Source: Synechococcaceae bacterium WB8_1B_136 (GTDB taxonomy: Bacteria; Cyanobacteriota; Cyanobacteriia; PCC-6307; Cyanobiaceae). From it: a stretch of DNA of 5,354 nucleotides. The notes beneath the pieces were generated by a model, which ran no database searches, was not told the DNA's origin, and saw nothing but the letters and a program-made list of their open reading frames with translations. This document shows, one piece after another, positions 1-5,354 of this stretch. The position numbers and the translations under genes were made by a program. How positions within the stretch are numbered: position 1 is the stretch's first letter; each line of letters opens with the position of its first letter. The stretch is taken from NCBI GenBank assembly GCA_010029175.1, contig RGNC01000143.1, positions 1 through 5,354 of the forward strand. Reading direction: 5' to 3'.

Positions 1-780
1 TTCATGGCACCGGAGATCCTGATGCAACGGGGCAGGCCTGGAGCCAACAGTGATCTGTTCTCCCTGGCGGTGCTCATTTTTCGCATACTCACGCGCCACG
101 ATCCCCTGAAAGGCAAGCAGGAGCTTCAGATTCGCTGCATGGACGAACCAGCCCGTCGCCGTCTCTACGGAGAGCTTCCCGTTTTCATCTTTGATCCAGA
201 AGATGATCGGAACCGCCCCGATCCTCAAGAGCATGCGGCAGCACTGGTGACCTGGCCGATCTACCCCAAGGCACTGCAGTCACTATTCATACAAACTTTG
301 GGCGTTGGCATGAGCGCCCCCCATCAACGCGCGCTCACCGGCCAATGGATGGAAGCGCTCTCCTGGGTGCTCGATCAGCGCCAGATCTGCCCCAGCTGCG
401 GCTTCGAGCACTTCGGCGCCCAGTCCAACTGCTGGTATTGCGGCCAACTCCTCGGCACCAGCGTGTGCATTCGTAGCGCCAATGGCTTAGTGATGGCCTG
501 CATCGACAACGAACTGCACCCCCACCACTTCAACCGCCTGGAGGCACCACGGCTCGATCAACCCCTCGCCCGGGTGGTGGCGCACCCCAGCGACCCCAGC
601 CTGCTGGGCCTGCGCAACCTCAGCGACCAACCCTGGCGGGCCACCACGGCGGGGGGCCAGCAGCATGCGGTGCAGCCCGGCAAAACCTGTAATCTCGCAG
701 CGCTTCACCAGCTCGACACACCCTGGGGTGCGGTGCGTCTGGAGCACGCCAGCAGCGCGCAACCCAGCCCTGGATCCTGA
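1..780 (+). CDS. Ser/Thr protein kinase with C-terminal zinc ribbon (5' partial)
   Basis: Only the last 259 codons are present, and the frame is open from base 1. The fragment enters at FMAPE (residues 1-5 of the fragment), the end of the activation segment (subdomain VIII). D18-x-F-S-L fits subdomain IX, and R110 followed by W116 fits the end of the C-lobe. The ATP-binding lobe and the HRD and DFG motifs must lie upstream, so catalytic competence cannot be judged. After the kinase fold comes a zinc ribbon, C130-x2-C133 and C144-x2-C147. A beta-rich tail (about 150-250) follows, with an LRNLSDQPW segment and a later PG turn, somewhat like an FHA or other beta-sandwich domain; that reading is tentative. 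The gene ends in TGATG, overlapping the vWA start by one base, so the two are probably translationally coupled. Inferred role: the phosphorylating member of a TerY-P-type triad. Codon use is less GC-rich over the first 300 bases. Confidence 0.85.
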   Translation, partial: FMAPEILMQRGRPGANSDLFSLAVLIFRILTRHDPLKGKQELQIRCMDEPARRRLYGELPVFIFDPEDDRNRPDPQEHAAALVTWPIYPKALQSLFIQTLGVGMSAPHQRALTGQWMEALSWVLDQRQICPSCGFEHFGAQSNCWYCGQLLGTSVCIRSANGLVMACIDNELHPHHFNRLEAPRLDQPLARVVAHPSDPSLLGLRNLSDQPWRATTAGGQQHAVQPGKTCNLAALHQLDTPWGAVRLEHASSAQPSPGS

Positions 781-1514
781 TGCCCGGCTTCCCGAACGTT
801 CGTCTGGCCAACCGGCCCCTCCACTTCATCTATCTGTGCGACTGCTCCGGCTCGATGGCCGCCCAGGGCAAGATGCAGTCGCTGAACCAGGCCATCCGCC
901 AGTCGCTGCCGGGCATGACCCGCGTGGCCCGCGACAACCCGGAAGCCCGGGTGCTGGTGCGGGCCGTGAGCTTCGCCGACCAGGCCCATTGGCACATCGC
1001 TGAACCCACGCCGGTGGAGGGCCTGCAATGGCGCGATCTGCAGGCCAACGGCTGCACCGCCATGGGGGCCGCCCTGGAGCTGGTGGCCGAACAGCTGCAC
1101 ACCCCGCCGATGGAGGAGCGAGCCCTGCCGCCGGTGCTGGTGTTGATCTCCGATGGTCAACCCACCGATGATTTCGACGCCGGCCTGGCCCGACTGATGC
1201 GGGAGCCCTGGGCCCAGAAGGCGGTGCGCCTGGCGATCGCCCTGGGCCATGACGCCGATCTGGAGGTGCTGCAGCAGTTCATCGGCCCGGCCCCCGCCAA
1301 CCAGCGGGAGCGCTCCCCGCGCCGGCCGCTGCAGGCCAGCAACGCCACCTCCCTGGCCCAGTACATCCAGTGGGCCTCCACCGCCGTGGTGGGGGCAGCC
1401 TCAATGCCCACCAGCCGCCTGGGCGGCTCCCACGACGACGGCAACATTCCACTGCCGGATCTGCCGCCCACGGAGATGGATCCGATGGACGACGTCGGTC
1501 CGATGGTGTGGTGA
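780..1514 (+). CDS. TerY-like vWA domain protein
   Basis: This 244-residue protein is almost entirely one von Willebrand factor A domain. The metal-ion-dependent adhesion site is complete: D21-x-S23-x-S25 in DCSGSM, T93 in the NGCTAMGAAL loop, and D125 in ISDGQPTDD. The NATSLAQYIQWASTAV segment near residues 185-200 resembles the helix that closes TerY proteins. A low-complexity acidic, Pro- and Met-rich tail follows (about 210-244, PLPDLPP and MDPMDD), possibly a docking segment. There is no signal peptide or membrane helix, so it should be cytoplasmic. Family knowledge: TerY-type vWA proteins are encoded next to a kinase and a PP2C phosphatase in TerY-P triads, as YegL is in E. coli, and probably act as metal-dependent scaffolds. 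The start is the ATG inside the kinase stop (TGATG), with only a weak GGAT upstream as ribosome binding site. The stop overlaps the GTG of the phosphatase gene. Confidence 0.9.
   Translation: MPGFPNVRLANRPLHFIYLCDCSGSMAAQGKMQSLNQAIRQSLPGMTRVARDNPEARVLVRAVSFADQAHWHIAEPTPVEGLQWRDLQANGCTAMGAALELVAEQLHTPPMEERALPPVLVLISDGQPTDDFDAGLARLMREPWAQKAVRLAIALGHDADLEVLQQFIGPAPANQRERSPRRPLQASNATSLAQYIQWASTAVVGAASMPTSRLGGSHDDGNIPLPDLPPTEMDPMDDVGPMVW
1233..1240. other. HIP1 octamer
   Basis: GCGATCGC, the highly iterated palindrome of many cyanobacteria, inside the vWA gene. With the copy at 4620-4627 it gives weak support for a cyanobacterial source. Two copies are slightly more than base composition predicts, but such a small number proves little. 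Confidence 0.6.
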
Positions 1515-2983
1515 GGGCGGCAGCTGGCCCCTGGAGCTGGTCCGCACCGCTGCACCGCAGCCGCTGCGGCGCCTCCCATCAACGCCGGAGCGTTCCCTGC
1601 CAGGACGCCTCCCTGAGCGCCAGCCTGCGCAGCGCCGATGGGCTGCCCGTGGGCCTGATGGCAGTGGCCGACGGCCATGGCGGCAGCCGCTACTGGCTCA
1701 GCGATGTGGGCAGCCGCCTGGCCTGCGAGCTGGCGATCCAGCTGGCGAGCCAGGATCTGGCCCGACAGCCCCTGGAGGAGGGCCGGGCAGACCAGCTGCA
1801 GGCGGTGCAGCGCTGGCTGGCCGCTGAACTGCCTGGGCGCATCGTGGCCGCCTGGCAGGAGGCGATCCAGGCCGACTGGCAGGGGCGGGAGCTGCCGCCG
1901 CAGCACCAGGGGGAACCCTTCTCCCCCCAGGCCTACGGCAGCACCCTGGCCCTGGTGGTCCTCACCCCCAACTGGTGGGGCCACACCGGACTGGGCGACT
2001 GGGATCTGGTGCTGTTGTGCAACGACCAGCCCGATCGGATCATCAGCCAGGAGCTGGATGACGGCCTGCAGGGGGAGGCCACCGAGAGCCTCTGCCTGGC
2101 CCGTGCCAGCAGCTGTTTCGCCGCCCGCACGGCCGTGTATTCCCTGACGGGAGAGCAGCGCCAGGCCTGCGGGCTGGTGCTGACCACCGATGGGGTGCGC
2201 AAGTCCTGCGCCGCCGACGGCGACCACCTGGCCCTGAGCCGCTACCTGCTGGAGGAGGCGCAGCCAGGCCAGGCCAGAGCCGCCGGCAGCACCGAGCGGC
2301 TCGACGCCAGCCTCGATCGCATCAGCCGCGACGGCAGCGGCGATGACGTGAGCGTGGCCCTGGCCTGCTTCGGCGAGCTGCGCCCGGCGCCAGCGGTGAC
2401 GGCTGCGGTGGCAGCCGCTGAACGATCGGATCCCTCACCGCTGCCGGTGCCTGCACTGACCTCCAGCAGTCCCCCCGGCAACCCTCCCAGCACAAGGCCT
2501 CCTGCCGGCAGGCTGCTGCTCGCCGGGATCCTGCTGGCAGGAGGCGGGATCACAGCCCTGGCCGGGTTCCGTCTGCTGCAGCCGCGGCTCTGGCCCCTCT
2601 CAACGGCGCAACAGCAGGGACTCCACCAAGAAAGCGAGCGTCTCTGCCGCCAGCCCGAACTGATCGAAGCCAGCCTGAAGGCACGCAAAACCCAGTTCCG
2701 CCGATTGCGCAGCAACCCGGCTGAACTGGGCCGGGTGCTCACGCAGAAGGACTGGCTGGGGGCCCTGATCGGCCTCAGCCAGCCGGGGGGGCCAGGGCTG
2801 GGGCCTGTGCGGGTGTGCAGCGAGCTGACGCAGGCCCTGCGCCAGCATTGGCGGACTCTCCTCAACCCAGCCGCCGGCACAGCAGGCCACGATGACGGAC
2901 TACGCACTGGGCAGCGCCATCCGAGCCGCCCTCGACCAGCAGCACCAGGCAACGGGCCTGGCGGTGGATCCGCGGACCGTTGA
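1511..2983 (+). CDS. PP2C-type protein phosphatase with membrane anchor
   Basis: Predicted metal-dependent Ser/Thr phosphatase of 490 residues. Numbered from GTG 1511, it shows G20-x-SH...PCQD near the N terminus, D54-GHGG (metal ligand), Y142-GST, G162-D163, T226-D227-G (metal ligand) and G-D278-D279-VSVAL (metal ligand), so all key acidic residues are present. This N terminus is usual for PP2C proteins found beside TerY-like vWA genes. The start is GTG 1511, overlapping the vWA stop as GTGA; GTG 1508 is an alternative. No Shine-Dalgarno site is visible, so translation probably depends on coupling. The catalytic domain ends near residue 290. A Pro/Ser-rich linker, a hydrophobic helix (about 335-356) and a basic, partly helical region of about 100 residues follow. 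The last 30 codons are Pro/Arg/Gly-rich and overlap the next gene by 92 bases, so the true or ancestral C terminus may lie near 2890. Inferred role: reverses phosphorylation by the upstream kinase. Confidence 0.88.
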   Translation: MRAAAGPWSWSAPLHRSRCGASHQRRSVPCQDASLSASLRSADGLPVGLMAVADGHGGSRYWLSDVGSRLACELAIQLASQDLARQPLEEGRADQLQAVQRWLAAELPGRIVAAWQEAIQADWQGRELPPQHQGEPFSPQAYGSTLALVVLTPNWWGHTGLGDWDLVLLCNDQPDRIISQELDDGLQGEATESLCLARASSCFAARTAVYSLTGEQRQACGLVLTTDGVRKSCAADGDHLALSRYLLEEAQPGQARAAGSTERLDASLDRISRDGSGDDVSVALACFGELRPAPAVTAAVAAAERSDPSPLPVPALTSSSPPGNPPSTRPPAGRLLLAGILLAGGGITALAGFRLLQPRLWPLSTAQQQGLHQESERLCRQPELIEASLKARKTQFRRLRSNPAELGRVLTQKDWLGALIGLSQPGGPGLGPVRVCSELTQALRQHWRTLLNPAAGTAGHDDGLRTGQRHPSRPRPAAPGNGPGGGSADR

Positions 2984-3821
2984 GGCCCGGCTTCCCCAGC
3001 TGGTGCAGGCCGACCAACAGGATCTGCTGCCGGCCCTGAGCTTCCTGCTGCGCTCCCGCGCCCTGGCCAGCGCCCTGGCCCAACCCAGGGGCAGCGATGA
3101 CGGCCGCATTGCCACAAGGCTGCTGGCGGAGGTGCAGGCCCAGTACAGCCCCGCCATCTGCCAGCGGCTGCAGGGAGTGATCCAGGGCCTCGTTGGGCTG
3201 CCGCAGCAACCGGCCGCCAATCCCAGTTGGAGCACGGCGCCGGCAACGCCGGCGGTGACAACCCTGGTGACCAGCGGCAACGGCGGGGGTGGCAACTGGG
3301 TGGTGGCCCTGTTGTGTTTCCTGATTGGCGTTGTGGGCAGCGGCCTGCTGCTGGTGCTCTGGCTGCAGCACCAGGCCAGACAATCCGCCAGCGGCAGCGC
3401 ACCGCCCGCAGCGCTGCCGACTCCGGCAACGCCGGCCCCGGCGCCCCTCACAGCAGCACCTGCAGCCCCATCGACTGCCGCCCCCCTGGGCACCGATGCC
3501 ATCAATGCGGCCGTGGCCAGCATCCAGGGGCTATACGCCGCCCTCTCCGCCAAGGATTACGCCACGGCCGCCAGCCATTACGGCCCCGTGGCCGCCGATC
3601 AGTTTGATCCCACCTTCTTCAATCAATTTGAACGGGTCACGGTGACAGACCTGCGCGAAACAAGCAGCAGCGGTTCGATGGTCAACTTCGAAGCTGTGGT
3701 GACGTTCGTCTATCCCAACGGCGACGTCCAAACCGAAAGCCGACGTTTCACGGTGGACACCCGCACCACGCCTCCGCTGATCACCAGCAGCGAATTCGGC
3801 CAGGTGCTCCAGCCCCGCTGA
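2892..3821 (+). CDS. Single-pass membrane protein, NTF2-like C-terminal domain
   Basis: Unrecognised protein of 309 residues. Residues 1-105 form a helical domain, with YSPA and a following QG-x4-LP near its end, that is clearly shared with the protein at 3875-4714. A Gly/Thr-rich stretch leads to one membrane helix (about 136-159, rich in Val, Leu and Gly). Next is an Ala/Pro-rich linker (about 165-200), then a domain of about 100 residues with IQGLYAALSAKDYATAASHY followed by alternating strands ending near the C terminus. That pattern resembles the NTF2-like fold at the end of many bacterial envelope and signalling proteins; this is a pattern judgement. The start is ATG 2892, inside the end of the phosphatase gene. 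It is supported by G/C-rich third positions from that codon on and by alignment with the paralogue's N terminus. Topology is unclear: the only nearby charge is an Arg on the C-terminal side. Probably the fourth gene of the kinase-vWA-phosphatase operon. Confidence 0.8.
   Translation: MTDYALGSAIRAALDQQHQATGLAVDPRTVEARLPQLVQADQQDLLPALSFLLRSRALASALAQPRGSDDGRIATRLLAEVQAQYSPAICQRLQGVIQGLVGLPQQPAANPSWSTAPATPAVTTLVTSGNGGGGNWVVALLCFLIGVVGSGLLLVLWLQHQARQSASGSAPPAALPTPATPAPAPLTAAPAAPSTAAPLGTDAINAAVASIQGLYAALSAKDYATAASHYGPVAADQFDPTFFNQFERVTVTDLRETSSSGSMVNFEAVVTFVYPNGDVQTESRRFTVDTRTTPPLITSSEFGQVLQPR
3240..3252 (+). repeat. 13-bp direct repeat, copy 1 (hairpin-like)
   Basis: CCGGCAACGCCGG, a 5-bp inverted repeat around AAC, inside the gene at 2892-3821. 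It is in frame and encodes PATP(A) just before the membrane helix. It is probably a by-product of Ala/Pro-rich linker coding, not a regulatory element. Confidence 0.6.
3423..3435 (+). repeat. 13-bp direct repeat, copy 2 (hairpin-like)
   Basis: Identical to the copy at 3240-3252 and in the same reading frame, again encoding PATP(A), this time in the linker after the membrane helix. The two copies start 183 bases apart. Confidence 0.6.
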
Positions 3822-3831
3822 GCGCTGCGAA

Positions 3832-3846
3832 ACCGGCCGGTAGGCT
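3832..3846 (+). promoter_or_regulatory. Possible promoter region in the only intergenic gap
   Basis: The 53-base gap between the two membrane-protein genes holds a perfect 10-bp palindrome ACCGGCCGGT (3832-3841) running into TAGGCT (3841-3846), which could serve as a weak -10 element about 28 bases before the TTG start. No good -35 hexamer is visible 16-18 bases upstream, and no stem-loop with a T run suggests a terminator. The downstream gene could equally be co-transcribed from upstream. Confidence 0.2.
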
Positions 3847-3874
3847 CTTCCTTCCCCTCCTGATTCCGCGCCAC

Positions 3875-4714
3875 TTGGCCAACTCCGCCGATCACGATCT
3901 GGGACAACGGCTGGGCCAGTTGATCCAACAGAGCGGCGATTCGGCATTTGAAGCTGGCGTGGTGAGCCGGCGGCTCCAGGCCCAACTCCAGGATCTGCTC
4001 GGCGCCGACACAGCACTGCTCCACCCCCTGCGGGATCTGCTCCAACGGCCGGCCTTCCGGCAACTGTTCAGCCTCAGCAGCCAGGGCCATGCCCTCAATG
4101 CCCGCGATGCTCTGCTGAGGGATCTGGCGGAGCTGTACAGCCCGGCCGTGGTGGGCCGGCTCGATGCGGTGCTGCAGGGTTGCCTCAACCTGCCCGCCAC
4201 CGCTGCCAGCTGGCCCACAGCCTCGGCCTTCGCAGCCCCGGCGCCCATGGCCGCCCCGCCACCCACGCTGGTGACCATCCCCTCCAGCCAGCAGGGGCCC
4301 TCCGCCATCGTGATCGCCCTGCTGGCCCTGCTCTGCGGGGCCCTGGTGATGGCCCTGGCAGGGGTGCTGATCACCAACCGCAGCGGCAGCGGCACCGCTC
4401 CCGCGCCAGCAGCGCCAACCGAGGCGCCCCAGGCCGCCACCACGGCGGGGCAGTGGCAGGCCTGCGTGGATTACGCCGCCAACGACGGACCGCCACCGCA
4501 AGCGGGCGAAACCTGGTGGCCGGTGGTGGGATCCGCGGAAGCGCTGCAGGATGCACGCCTGCACTGCCGCAGCGATGCCTTCACCAATGCCAGCGGCAAC
4601 ACCCAGGTGGCCAGCTTCCGCGATCGCGCAACCGCCGCCGCCTTCGCCCAGCAGCTCACCAGCGACCAGAGCCATCCCCACAACTTCTGGGTGGGTGATG
4701 CCACCGTGCGCTGA
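3875..4714 (+). CDS. Single-pass membrane protein, paralogous N-terminal domain
   Basis: Unrecognised protein of 279 residues. Its N-terminal 108 residues align with those of the preceding gene: an LG start, an RRL/ARL helix, LL-rich helices, then YSPA-x3-RL and QG-x4-LP. A Pro/Ala linker precedes one membrane helix (about 144-167). After an Ala/Pro/Thr-rich stretch, a different C-terminal domain (about 190-279) carries WWPVVGSAEAL, SDAF, QVASFRDRATAAAFAQQL and a final FWVGDATVR. This resembles SPOR-like or related repeats at the ends of cyanobacterial membrane proteins; I hold that loosely. Two cysteines, C197 and C231, could pair if this part is periplasmic. The start is TTG 3875, chosen because it gives an N terminus matching the paralogue. 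No ribosome binding site is visible, and the frame is open further upstream, so the start is uncertain. The stop forms half of TGATCA, shared with the convergent amidase gene. Confidence 0.78.
   Translation: MANSADHDLGQRLGQLIQQSGDSAFEAGVVSRRLQAQLQDLLGADTALLHPLRDLLQRPAFRQLFSLSSQGHALNARDALLRDLAELYSPAVVGRLDAVLQGCLNLPATAASWPTASAFAAPAPMAAPPPTLVTIPSSQQGPSAIVIALLALLCGALVMALAGVLITNRSGSGTAPAPAAPTEAPQAATTAGQWQACVDYAANDGPPPQAGETWWPVVGSAEALQDARLHCRSDAFTNASGNTQVASFRDRATAAAFAQQLTSDQSHPHNFWVGDATVR
4620..4627. other. HIP1 octamer
   Basis: Second GCGATCGC copy, inside the gene at 3875-4714, where it encodes part of the FRDRA segment. Confidence 0.6.
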
Positions 4715-4717
4715 TCA
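4712..4717. other. Palindromic TGATCA giving both convergent stops
   Basis: TGATCA supplies TGA to the plus-strand membrane-protein gene (4712-4714) and TGA to the minus-strand amidase gene (4717-4715). The two genes therefore end on adjacent bases, with no room for a dedicated intergenic terminator. Confidence 0.95.
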
Positions 4718-5354
4718 GGCACAACTGCGGCGCAGCTCTGCGTAGGCCTGATCAAACAGATCCCAGCGAAAACTGCGCGGGTCGTAGCGGCTGTGGCTGC
4801 GGTCCACCGCCGCATGGGTGGTGACCCGCTCCATCGGGATGCCATACAGCGCCTGCCAGTGCAACACCTGCTCCGCCAGGGCGCGGTATTGGGCGGGGGT
4901 GTAACCCGCATGGGCTTCCGCATCGCCGCGGCCATCCGGTGGGCTCTCCAGGCTGACGTGCAGGGAAATGTTGTTGATCGATGGCGGATTGGTGGCCGAG
5001 GTCTTGAATCTGAGATCGCCGAAGGCTGAATCCCCCGCACCAAATGCACGCGATTGATCGGGAACGATGCGCACCCGCTCGCCATCACGACCGATCAACA
5101 CGTGATAACTGCTCTGGGCTGCGTCGTCGGCTTGATTGCGCTGAAACAGCGCAATGGTGGAGGGCAGATCCAGCACGGTTTCATGCAACACGATCAGCGC
5201 CGGCTTCGATGGAATCGCCGCACCGCTGGCATCCCGTTCGTGGCGCTTGCCGAAGTTGCTGGCGGCCGCCAGCTGCTGGCTCTCCCCCTGGGCTGAAGCC
5301 AGATGGGCGCAGCGCGCCAGGCCCCCCACAGCAGCGGGAACGGCCGGGGCGATT
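4715..5354 (-). CDS. N-acetylmuramoyl-L-alanine amidase, Amidase_2 family (5' partial)
   Basis: Predicted zinc-dependent enzyme that cleaves the bond between N-acetylmuramic acid and L-alanine in peptidoglycan. Numbered from GTG 5329, the likely zinc ligands are H49 (LIVLHET), H172 (VTTHAAVD) and D183 (YDPRSF), matching the His-His-Asp set of AmpD-like Amidase_2 enzymes. SYHVLIGRDGE and ISLHVSLESP fit the core strands, the latter possibly carrying the catalytic Glu. The pattern of an FGKRH segment, LHET, RAFGAGDS and DRS...DPRSF is that of the cyanobacterial branch. The frame stays open beyond GTG 5329 to the window edge, with a hydrophobic Ala/Pro/Val-rich stretch (IAPAVPAAVGGLA) that looks like the end of a signal peptide or membrane anchor, so the true start probably lies outside and the enzyme is probably exported. 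It converges on the kinase-phosphatase operon and is not part of it. Confidence 0.9.
   Translation of the reverse strand, partial: IAPAVPAAVGGLARCAHLASAQGESQQLAAASNFGKRHERDASGAAIPSKPALIVLHETVLDLPSTIALFQRNQADDAAQSSYHVLIGRDGERVRIVPDQSRAFGAGDSAFGDLRFKTSATNPPSINNISLHVSLESPPDGRGDAEAHAGYTPAQYRALAEQVLHWQALYGIPMERVTTHAAVDRSHSRYDPRSFRWDLFDQAYAELRRSCA

Noticed and set aside
1157..2227. Long minus-strand open frame (356 codons) opposite the vWA and PP2C genes
   Set aside because: It lies opposite two well-supported genes with intact motifs. The translation is Gly/Ala/Gln-rich without a recognisable domain, as expected for an antisense shadow in GC-rich DNA.
2785..2791. Run of seven G as a programmed -1 frameshift site in the phosphatase gene
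   Set aside because: A -1 slip would lead to TGA at 2893 and an ATGA overlap, but the resulting tail is Ala/Arg/Pro-rich. The unshifted frame keeps good codon bias and sensible protein (VCSELTQALRQHW) for about 90 more bases, so the frame change, if any, is further downstream.
2242..3429. Long minus-strand open frame (395 codons) opposite the phosphatase and first membrane protein
   Set aside because: It is Arg/Pro/Ser-rich with no domain, and the plus strand explains the codon bias in the whole stretch.
3240..3435. The two CCGGCAACGCCGG copies as regulatory hairpins or a mobile repeat
   Set aside because: Both are in the same frame and encode the same Pro-Ala-Thr-Pro linker residues. There are only two copies and no flanking duplication.
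3832..3841. ACCGGCCGGT as a transcription terminator
   Set aside because: The palindrome has no loop and no T run after it, and a 10-bp perfect palindrome is not unusual in GC-rich DNA.
3710..4681. Minus-strand open frame (323 codons) opposite the second membrane protein
   Set aside because: It is low-complexity Gly/Ala/Gln sequence, while the plus strand carries a protein clearly paralogous to its neighbour.

Overview
The window looks like a stretch of a GC-rich cyanobacterial chromosome, probably a Synechococcus/Cyanobium-type picocyanobacterium. The support is the cyanobacterial form of N-acetylmuramoyl-L-alanine amidase at the right end, the C-terminal region of the fifth gene (which resembles a repeat I associate with cyanobacterial membrane proteins), two copies of the HIP1 octamer GCGATCGC, and strong G/C preference at third codon positions over most of the window. 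The assignment rests on protein character, not on a marker gene, so the genus is uncertain.

Layout. Positions 1-780 (+) hold the C-terminal part of a Ser/Thr protein kinase that begins before the window. It enters at the APE motif and ends in a four-cysteine zinc ribbon plus a beta-rich tail. Positions 780-1514 (+) encode a TerY-like von Willebrand factor A (vWA) protein with an intact metal-binding MIDAS site. Positions 1511-2983 (+) encode a PP2C-type phosphatase with a transmembrane helix and an extra C-terminal region. Positions 2892-3821 and 3875-4714 (+) encode two single-pass membrane proteins that share an N-terminal domain of about 100 residues but have different C-terminal domains. 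Positions 4715-5354 (-) hold an Amidase_2 peptidoglycan amidase, convergent with the rest and running off the right edge.

How the genes fit together. Kinase, vWA protein and PP2C phosphatase are joined by overlapping stop and start codons (TGATG, then GTGA). They form the kinase/TerY-vWA/PP2C set known as the TerY-phosphorylation triad; the E. coli yegI-yegK-yegL genes are a related set. Here the phosphatase is membrane-anchored, and the same transcription unit appears to continue into two paralogous membrane proteins of unknown function. The inferred picture is a reversible Ser/Thr phosphorylation module, with the vWA protein as metal-dependent adaptor, tied to the membrane and perhaps sensing the envelope. 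No substrate or signal can be read from the sequence.

There is no RNA gene, mobile element, CRISPR array or convincing terminator. Nearly every base is coding; the only gap between genes is 53 bases (3822-3874).
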